Shown here piece by piece: positions 1 to 22,500 of a stretch of DNA of 22,500 nucleotides. The position numbers and the translations under genes were made by a program. Each line of letters starts with the position of its first letter. Within the stretch, counting starts at the first letter, position 1. Source of the DNA: Chromera velia (lineage: Eukaryota > Sar > Chromeraceae); NCBI GenBank assembly GCA_018398765.1, contig JAHBMJ010000355.1:26268-48767 (forward strand). Direction: 5' to 3'. Under the pieces are notes generated by a model. That model was not told where the DNA came from and did no database searches. It worked only from the letters and a program-made list of their open reading frames with translations.

Positions 1-6
1 ATGCAT

Positions 7-1037
7 TCATTCATTCTCATACAGGATTCTTCTTTTTTCTTTTTTTCTGCATGAAAATGAATGCACACACCGATCCTCCAGGCCTGCAGAAGAGTAAACG
101 TTCGTGTAGGGGTGATGACGGGGGGAAGAGAGGCTGGGTGGATGGACAGATGGACGGGTGGATGGAAGAATGGAGAAGGGGCATGGGGGCAGGGCAAAAA
201 TAGACACGTTCTGCCAATGGAAGAATGGAGAAGGGGCATGGAGGCAGGGCAAAAATAGACACGTTCTGCCAATGGAAGAATGGAGAAGGGGCATGGGGGC
301 AGGGCAAAAATAGACACATTCTGCCAATGGAAGAATGGAGAAGGGGCATGGGGGCAGGGCAAAAATAGACACCTTCTGCCAATGGAAGAATGGAGAAGGG
401 GCATGGGGGCAGGGCAAAAATAGACACATTCTGCCAATGGAAGAATGGAGAAGGGGCATGGGGGCAGGGCAAAAATAGACACGTTCTGCCAATGGACGAA
501 TGGAGAAGGGGCATGGGGGCAGGGCAAAAATAGACACCTTCTGCCAAGGGCCACGGAATAGCTCCTGCCGCCCTGGTTACGGCAAAGAAAGAAAAAAAAA
601 CAAACTGACCCTCCACGAAGGAAGTCAGCGCACAGATGGTCGACGAGATCTGCAAGAGAAACGCAAGAACGCAAGGACATGAGGTAATGATATAAAAGTA
701 TCCACTCCAGGAGTGTGCACGGAACCTGCCTGCCTGACAATTGATGCTCGGCCTTCCCTTCGTATTCTGATGGAAAAGTTGCAGCGGCGTCTCTCTTTTC
801 CTCCTGCCTTCCTTGCCTCTAGCTCCCACTCTCTCTGTACTGCCCCACCTGTCCCTTCTCTGAGGCCCCGTCTCTGAGTTTGTGCAATCGGGTTGCGAGA
901 GATTCGCTTTCTACGTCGTCGTTTGGGTCTTTGAGAGAGACTCTCGCTTTGCGCAAGAGAAACTCGAGGGTCGAACAAACAAGAATATCGTCAGCCGTGA
1001 AGGGGCTGCTGGAAGAGGATCGTCCGTAGCCCGACAT
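7..1037 (-). CDS. Divergent minus-strand gene, 5' part (three predicted exons)
   Basis: This is a spliced gene read right to left, inferred from phase-consistent exons. Exon A (1037 to 849) starts with ATG and encodes 63 residues beginning MSGYGRSSSSSPFTADDILV, then a charged helical stretch. Its donor is GTGGGG at 848. Exon B (649 to 610) follows a TTTCTCTTGCAG acceptor and encodes ISSTICALTSFVE plus one base; its donor is GTCAGT at 609. Exon C starts at 83 after TTCTGCAG and reads GLEDRCVHSF, then a lysine/arginine-rich tail to a stop at 7-9. It may instead splice onward and leave the window. Junction phases are 0 and 1, and both match. I do not recognise the protein. The start lies 661 bp from the start of the large plus-strand gene, so the two are arranged head to head. 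Function is unknown; exon C is the least certain part. Confidence 0.45.
162..547. repeat. 55-bp minisatellite, seven copies
   Basis: Seven near-identical tandem copies; the anchor GCATGG recurs at 181, 236, 291, 346, 401, 456 and 511, always 55 bp apart. Each unit holds a GGAAGAATGGAGAAGGGGCA segment and a CAAAAATAGACAC segment. Variation is limited to a few positions, such as ACGTT, ACATT or ACCTT. Because 55 is not a multiple of three, long reading frames through the array are by-products. The array lies inside the predicted second intron of the minus-strand gene. Confidence 0.95.
610..649 (-). CDS. Exon B of the divergent gene (40-nt exon)
   Basis: This is a very short exon between a clear TTGCAG acceptor and a GTCAGT donor followed by a pyrimidine-rich run. 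It enters at phase 0 and leaves with one base, which fits exon C. The donor has the same GTCAGT form as several donors of the large gene. Confidence 0.4.
849..1037 (-). CDS. Exon A of the divergent gene (start codon to first donor)
   Basis: The exon has 63 codons and ends at phase 0 before a GTGGGG donor. The N-terminus is serine-rich. It is followed by a likely amphipathic helix around residues 15-33 (DDILVCSTLEFLLRKARV) and a charged segment. The reading looks like protein: no low complexity beyond the serine run, and mixed charged and hydrophobic residues. No family is recognised. Confidence 0.5.
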
Positions 1038-1698
1038 CTAGGCAGAGGCTCCAGAAAGAATCGTGACAAAATGATGGATGCACCCAAGTGCCTACACAAA
1101 GAAATGGACCCCTGCCCACCAACGTTCAGGATACTAATTGTACACAGATTTTTTGGCGTCTCCGGGAGATGACGTCCTTCGATCAGCGTTGCCAACGGTT
1201 TGCTGGACTTCAAAAGGATACTTCACGGCAACCTCAACTGATTGAAGCTTGACTCGCTGTTCTTGGTGTCGAAATGGGAGGCAAATTTTGGTCGATGAAA
1301 TTGCAGCTGAGTTCACAACTTCGAATCACAGCATATAGACCGGCGTGCGTCAATGATCATATTGCAGCGTCATGCAATGATGTTACTTGCCATATATAGA
1401 CCGGCGTGCGTCAATGAATTGCAACGATGCAGTTGATCGCAACCGCACGTTAATCGGATTTAATCGGCAAGTTCGCCCCCAAAGCCTTCGAATGCATGAG
1501 ATGGGACAAATGACGTGCTACAGATAAGCTATCTAACCATCTCTGTATATACAGAACCGAATGGTACTGAGAAGGATGTACTGCCAGACTCACGTCTTTT
1601 GGAATCTCGCTCTGTAGCGGGTTTGTGGGAGAGGAGACGGCCTTTTTTTTTTTTTTTGCCTTTCTCCGTTTTGTGTCTGTCTGTCCCTGGCACCCACC
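1038..1698. promoter_or_regulatory. Head-to-head intergenic region, likely bidirectional promoter
   Basis: These 661 bp separate the start codons of two divergent genes, so both promoters and 5' UTRs should lie here. The region contains a duplicated 24-bp motif (1333-1356 and 1394-1417) and ATTGCA/TGCAAT half-sites. A poly-T run of 15 and pyrimidine-rich sequence at 1641-1690 lies just before the plus-strand ATG. I see no convincing TATA box set at a clear distance; ATATATAG at 1392-1399 is part of the repeat. The assignment rests on arrangement, not on recognised factor sites. Confidence 0.5.
1333..1417. repeat. Perfect 24-bp direct repeat in the promoter region
   Basis: The 20-base core ATAGACCGGCGTGCGTCAAT occurs twice inside identical 24-bp blocks, 61 bp apart. 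Each block is followed by a related ATTGCA...TGCA element (about 1364-1381 and 1418-1433). The first of these is a perfect 6-bp inverted repeat around GCGTCA. This looks like a duplicated regulatory module. Confidence 0.85.
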
Positions 1699-18792
<17,094 letters not shown>

Positions 18793-19440
18793 ATGGAAAA
18801 CTTTGTTGTGTAAGTTAAAATTCAAGTAAATTGTTATGTATATGATGAATAAAAAAAAGTCGGACTAGAACTTTGAAGACGGAACAGAACTTACTCTAAT
18901 ACTAGTAGCTCTGTTGCTAAGTGTTGCTTGCATAATGTCTTCAAGTTATATTGTCAGCCAGCTTGCAAGATGCATTATCAATCATCAATGAGTATGACTC
19001 AAAAAAAACTGTTTCAAGAATAGTGAATAAATCTAGGAATAAATATTAAGGTATTTATAGCTTAGAAATGTTCAACTATAGTGGTTACTAACTACGTTAC
19101 TAGGCTATAGTTATCAACTCAGAATCCAATATTTCATAATCTGATACAATCTCAGTAATAATCTGCGTTGCACTGTGACGCAGTGACTGTGACTAGCACT
19201 AGGACTAGCACTGACATGTTATGACCTGCGGCACCTGCCAACCGCTATACACGCTTAGCATGAGCCGCAGATGGGCCGTTGACATATCATAATAATAATT
19301 ATGAATTTAATAATGGATGCTGATGATAATTTAAATCTAGAATTTAAATACTAGTTTTAAAAAATCTTGACATAGTGGCGTTAGCCGTAACTAATATAAC
19401 TTGGTTACGGTTAAGCTGAAATGTAAATATTACGGTTAAG
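18793..19440. other. AT-rich intergenic DNA left of the LTR element
   Basis: No gene is seen. The base composition is much more AT-rich than the gene to the left. Short structures include a repeated ACTAGCACTAG motif near 19190-19215, an imperfect inverted repeat at 19381-19415 (TTAGCCGTAACTA against TTGGTTACGGTTAAG), and two copies of TTACGGTTAAG (about 19405 and 19430). The second copy ends at the insertion point of the LTR element. Sequence of the same composition resumes at 22001, so this was one continuous tract before insertion. Confidence 0.6.
18848..18853 (+). promoter_or_regulatory. Candidate polyadenylation signal
   Basis: AATAAA lies 55 bp after the stop codon of the large gene, within AT-rich sequence. 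Such hexamers arise easily in AT-rich DNA, so support is weak. Confidence 0.35.
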
Positions 19441-19740
19441 AGTTGAGACATAGGGTGTCAGTCGTTCCGTCCGTGCACACGCAGGAAGGCCAAGCCGCGG
19501 GGCGGGCCGGGGGCAAGCTGTCGCGCGTGCCCTGGGCCGCAGGTGAATTCGATTAACCGCCGCGCGCGCATTCGATTCAGTGCCGCGCCACGCGAATTTC
19601 AGCTCCGTCGAAATCATTTGACTTCATTGATTACTTCAGGCAACATCTGTTGGACTCTGCGTATGCTCCAGATTCACAGACTTCCCATAAAGAGCTCTGA
19701 AGGAAGAAAGCCGCCACACTCACTACTCTACTCCATTACT
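19441..19740 (+). repeat. Left LTR
   Basis: 300 bp, starting AGTTGAGACATAGGGTG and ending CTCTACTCCATTACT. The first half is GC-rich with CGCGCGCG-like stretches; the second half is more AT-rich. The sequence just after it, GCGGTTAACAGG, is where a primer-binding site should lie, but it does not begin TGG and I cannot match it to a tRNA end. Confidence 0.9.
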
Positions 19741-19916
19741 GCGGTTAACAGGAAGGCTCTTTTTTTGAACTCGTCTTCATCTGCTGATTTGATTCTTCAA
19801 GCATGTTGTCTAGTAACGTATCTTCTTCCTCAGTCACTCCTCTGTGATTTACTGATGATGACCCTCCACAGCGTCATCAGATCGCCGATGGCTACGCATA
19901 CTTGAAGCTCACCAAG

Positions 19917-20849
19917 ATGTGGGCGGAAGGTTATGCGACCCTGACTGGTCTCGAGAAGCTGTACAAGGTCTTGCATATTTCTTCTTTTGCTGCTGGAGAC
20001 GATGCTCTCCATGGTCGGATTGAAGAGCTTGCTTCGATGACTGAGGGAGCTGTTCCCCAGAGGACCAGTGGAGAGCAAGACGCAGCGTTCAAAAAACGTC
20101 TCCAGGACTGGGCCATCAAGTTCTTGTCTATACTGGCAGGAGAGCAGGCACTTCTCCCGGAGGATGCACAGAAGGAGATGGCCTGGAAGACGTTTGAGAA
20201 CTTTGATGTCCTCGTGAAGGCGCTTCCTGTGGATCTGTCTCTAAGAGAGACCGAGGCGGCCTACACTGAGCTTCAGAAGGACTTGAAGGCCAGATCCATC
20301 GCTCCTTCAGACTGGGTGAGTGGATTCAAGTTCTGGGATCTCCATCCCGACGACACAAAGGCGCTCGCACGCACAAAAAAGAAGAAGGTGATTACAGCGG
20401 CAAGGACTGAACCGGTGGCTCCGAAATACTCTTGGGCGTACCAGAGGGAGATCATTGTGGAGGCACTTCCGACTCTGGACGCGCGCCACACTCGGAATGA
20501 GTGGGTGGCGTCCATGAAGAACGGCGTCCTCCGGATCGTCTCTTCGGTCACCAAGAAGGTAATCGAAATCTCCAAGCACCAGAAGCAGTTCCTCTCCCCT
20601 GCAGCCGGTGGCACAGCTTTTTCTAGCTCTGCCAAGTCACTAGAGTCACTCTTGGACTCTACCAGAACCGATGGGGAGCCAGACTTTGACCGAATGGACC
20701 CAAAGCAGGCCCGTCACTTAGCTAACGTCTCCCAGAACTACAGGAACCACTACAACAAATGGAGATCGAAGCAGAACGAGAGGGATGGCAACAAACGAAC
20801 TGGAGGGGGGAAACAGAAGAGTAATTTTAAAGGTGGCTCGCAAGGTTAG
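19917..20849 (+). CDS. Gag-like protein of the LTR element
   Basis: The first ATG is at 19917 (MWAEGYATLTGLEKLYKVLH); the open frame reaches upstream to about 19848. The product is mainly helical and charged. It ends in a basic, glycine- and asparagine-rich tail (about the last 35 residues; KWRSKQNERDGNKRTGGGKQ), which resembles a nucleocapsid-type RNA-binding end without a CCHC zinc knuckle. The gag assignment rests on position in the element and on this layout, not on a recognised domain. Confidence 0.5.
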   Translation: MWAEGYATLTGLEKLYKVLHISSFAAGDDALHGRIEELASMTEGAVPQRTSGEQDAAFKKRLQDWAIKFLSILAGEQALLPEDAQKEMAWKTFENFDVLVKALPVDLSLRETEAAYTELQKDLKARSIAPSDWVSGFKFWDLHPDDTKALARTKKKKVITAARTEPVAPKYSWAYQREIIVEALPTLDARHTRNEWVASMKNGVLRIVSSVTKKVIEISKHQKQFLSPAAGGTAFSSSAKSLESLLDSTRTDGEPDFDRMDPKQARHLANVSQNYRNHYNKWRSKQNERDGNKRTGGGKQKSNFKGGSQG

Positions 20850-20930
20850 CCTGTCCGCCCTGAGAATAAAGCTCAGGATGTACCCTCTGCTTCCGTCTCC
20901 AGCCAGCAGCTGTCTCTCACCGATGCAGAC

Positions 20931-21350
20931 ATGAAGCGATTAGCGACTACCATGTTGAAGATTCAGCAGGAGAGACAGGACTCTGATAAGAAGAAGAAGA
21001 CGAGTGAGAGACCGAAGGAGGAGAGAGTGAGGTTTGCAACGACTACTTGTGACATGGAGACATATGAAGTCATGCGCAGGGGTGATGTGGATATGGTCTT
21101 CCCCAACTCTGATGGTCCGTCTGGCATCTACGATGTCTATGAGTACAATCCTTTCTCTGAGAGGAATGTATTCACATCTGAGTCTGCACATCTCTTGCAT
21201 CAGTGTGGGGGGGAGGAAGAGAATACAGGATCCACAGAAGAAGTCAAGCAGGCAGGCAGACTGACTAAAACAAAAACAGAAAGCTCTGTTTCCCTTTCTT
21301 CGAATTTTGATAAAGAAGCATTCATGGCCCGATTTGCTCAGTTTCTCTGA
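20931..21350 (+). CDS. Second short ORF of the LTR element
   Basis: 139 residues beginning MKRLATTMLKIQQERQDSDK, lysine- and glutamate-rich, with a central segment VDMVFPNSDGPSGIYDVYEY and ending FDKEAFMARFAQFL. No family is recognised. It lies between the gag-like frame and the right LTR. Confidence 0.35.
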   Translation: MKRLATTMLKIQQERQDSDKKKKTSERPKEERVRFATTTCDMETYEVMRRGDVDMVFPNSDGPSGIYDVYEYNPFSERNVFTSESAHLLHQCGGEEENTGSTEEVKQAGRLTKTKTESSVSLSSNFDKEAFMARFAQFL

Positions 21351-21483
21351 ATGAGTCGCTGCCTGGTTTCTTTCTTTCCTTTTGTTATTCCAGTATTGTG
21401 AAGCGCTGAAAGGCATCAGACAGGCAGAACGAAAAAGGCAGACTGGAGATAGGTAGACTTAAAGAGGCAGACCGGAGTCAACT

Positions 21484-21541
21484 GATCTTGTGATGTCTAG
21501 CCCTCTACCTTGTTCTTGTGATGTCTAGCCCTCTGCCTCCC
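21484..21541 (+). repeat. Short direct duplication near the 3' end of the element
   Basis: TCTTGTGATGTCTAGCCCTC occurs twice in direct succession (from about 21485 and 21514), about 29 bp apart, in the non-coding part of the element. Confidence 0.8.
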
Positions 21542-21600
21542 TGCATTCCTTTTGTGTTACTTTTTCTTATCGAGACTGGCTGATAAGGGAAAGTAAGAAA

Positions 21601-21660
21601 GGGCTTCATTGGCTCAGATAGTTAGAGCAAACGGCTGTGTTGACTTAGTTTCGCTTCCGT
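21601..21660 (+). other. tRNA-like segment with A-box and B-box matches
   Basis: TGGCTCAGATAGTTAGAGC (21610-21628) matches a tRNA D-arm and internal A box, with GCTC pairing GAGC. GTTTCGCTTCC (21648-21658) resembles a B box, with TTCG and TCC conserved. A full tRNA cannot be folded: the 3' acceptor strand is absent and the anticodon arm is not normal. It may be a decayed tRNA-derived piece or a chance match. Confidence 0.35.
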
Positions 21661-21680
21661 TTCTCCCTTTGCATAGAAAC

Positions 21681-21695
21681 GAAATCGAGGGGGGG
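21681..21695 (+). promoter_or_regulatory. Polypurine tract of the LTR element
   Basis: GAAATCGAGGGGGGG directly abuts the right LTR, the expected place for the plus-strand primer of reverse transcription. Confidence 0.75.
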
Positions 21696-21995
21696 AGTTG
21701 AGACATAGGGTGTCAGTCGTTCCGTCCGTGCACACGCAGGAAGGCCAAGCCGCGGAGCGGGCCGGGGGCAAGCTGTCGCGCGTGCCCTGGGCCGCAGGTG
21801 AATTCGATTAACCGCCGCGCGCGCATTCGATTCAGTGCCGCGCCGCGCGAATTTCAGCTCCGTCGAAATTATTTGACTTCATTGATTACTTCAAGCAACA
21901 TCTGTTGGACTCTGCATATGCTCCAGATTCACAAACTTCCCATAAAGAGCTCTGAAGGAAGAAAGCCGCCACACTCACTACTCTACTCCATTACT
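21696..21995 (+). repeat. Right LTR
   Basis: 300 bp, the same length and ends as the left copy, about 98% identical, and followed by the TTAAG target duplication. A reading frame inside it is shared with the left LTR and is not taken as a gene. Confidence 0.9.
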
Positions 21996-22000
21996 TTAAG

Positions 22001-22366
22001 GGCGTAATTTATGCAAAATTATCCTTAAGTAGGTAGGAAAGCACCTGAACAACAAACGTTAACTACAAAGTTGCATCAACTGATTGTAACTAGGATTGTA
22101 AACTGATTCATAACTAATTTAGAAACACGGATTTAATGCAGCAATCCTAGCAGCAATCGTTGTTTGTATAATGTTTAAGTTTAACAGAGCCTCATCAATC
22201 GTTTTTACTGTAGCAATTGAGGCTAGAATTGAGGGCTGATTCGATTTATTCGAATTAAGTTTAGACATTTGCTGAAGTTGTGTGGTAGCAATGATAGCGG
22301 GCGCGTTTTCAAGTTTTGTCGTCGATCTGATTTAGTAGATCTCCAGACTCACGTAGTAGTCTCAAT
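22001..22366. other. AT-rich intergenic DNA right of the LTR element
   Basis: No gene is seen. The composition matches 18793-19440. GCAGCAATCCTAGCAGCAAT is a short tandem duplication at 22138-22158. The segment GTTGTTTGTATAATG (from 22159) resembles GTTGCTTGCATAATG near 18923 on the other side of the element. Confidence 0.55.
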
Positions 22367-22500
22367 CTATCCTTCCTCTTCCCCTGTTTTGAAGTCCCTC
22401 ACCCCATCTGCTTCCTCGTCTTCCCCCTCTTGATGGCCTAGCTCCTCTCTCCCTTCTTCTTCCTGGTTTTGGGGGAGGGCCCGGGATCTTTGGAGGTGAA
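22367..22500 (-). CDS. Possible 3' end of a convergent gene (partial)
   Basis: Read from the right edge, 43 codons stay open and end at TAG (22367-22369). They encode a polar, acidic tail that includes LGHQEGEDEEADGVRDFKTG. Composition returns here to the GC- and purine-rich style of the other exons. The charged tail resembles the low-complexity parts of the large gene, but short polar frames occur by chance, so this is tentative. Confidence 0.25.
   Translation of the reverse strand, partial: HLQRSRALPQNQEEEGREELGHQEGEDEEADGVRDFKTGEEEG

Larger units (their letters stand above)
19441..21995 (+). mobile_element. LTR retroelement, non-autonomous, gag-like coding only
   Basis: The element is 2,555 bp long with two 300-bp LTRs (19441-19740 and 21696-21995). 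It is flanked by a 5-bp target duplication TTAAG (19436-19440 and 21996-22000). The LTRs begin AGTTGAGACA and end CCATTACT, giving AGT...ACT inverted termini instead of the common TG...CA. The right LTR is directly preceded by a purine tract (GAAATCGAGGGGGGG, 21681-21695), as expected for plus-strand priming. The two LTRs differ at about six sites, all transitions, so about 98% identical and fairly recent. The interior encodes gag-like sequence; no reverse transcriptase, RNase H, integrase or protease is visible. It would depend on another element for mobility. The termini look whole. The superfamily cannot be assigned without pol. Confidence 0.85.

Noticed and set aside
7-537. A 176-residue minus-strand frame with repeats
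   Set aside because: Most of it is translation of the 55-bp minisatellite; only the last part (from 83 leftward) is plausible as an exon.
19543-19905. A frame in the left LTR, with its twin in the right LTR (21798-22007)
   Set aside because: It is LTR sequence, the two copies diverge after the LTR end, and there is no sign of a protein family.

Overview
The window is nuclear DNA of a eukaryote. Genes are split by introns of about 360 to 950 bp with pyrimidine-rich tracts before CAG acceptors. Simple repeats are dense, and the right side carries a complete LTR-bounded element. Large introns, charged low-complexity inserts in a giant protein and a possible two-part plastid leader would suit a chromerid-type alga (alveolate) or another complex-plastid protist. 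That assignment is an inference; no marker gene settles it.

Layout. (1) 7-1037, minus strand: the 5' end of a divergent gene, with a 63-codon first exon, a 40-nt second exon and a third exon at the window edge. Its second intron holds a 55-bp minisatellite. (2) 1038-1698: a likely bidirectional promoter with a duplicated 24-bp motif. (3) 1699-18792, plus strand: one very large gene that I resolved into 13 exons. All 12 junctions agree in phase and give an open frame of about 3,350 codons. The product has a hydrophobic N-terminus, many short helical segments and acidic or basic low-complexity inserts. I recognise no enzymatic domain. (4) 18793-19440 and 22001-22340: AT-rich DNA unlike the gene, split by (5) a 2,555-bp LTR element at 19441-21995. 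That element has two 300-bp LTRs, a 5-bp target duplication and gag-like coding capacity only. (6) 22367-22500, minus strand: a possible 3' end of a convergent gene.

The most unusual feature is the intron-exon architecture of the large gene. About eight of its twelve 5' splice sites sit at the start of, or inside, short tandem 4-mer runs (GTCA, GTCG, GTAG). Two 3' splice sites are themselves tandemly multiplied together with the start of the following exon: four copies at 59-bp spacing before exon 2, and three copies before exon 3. Intron 11 holds twenty copies of a 33-bp unit, and each copy has a GTGAGT donor-like motif followed by a pyrimidine-AG acceptor-like motif. Together these suggest a locus where tandem duplication repeatedly copies splice signals. 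RNA evidence is needed to learn whether the copies are used.

The two genes probably share only their promoter; nothing in the sequence ties their functions together.
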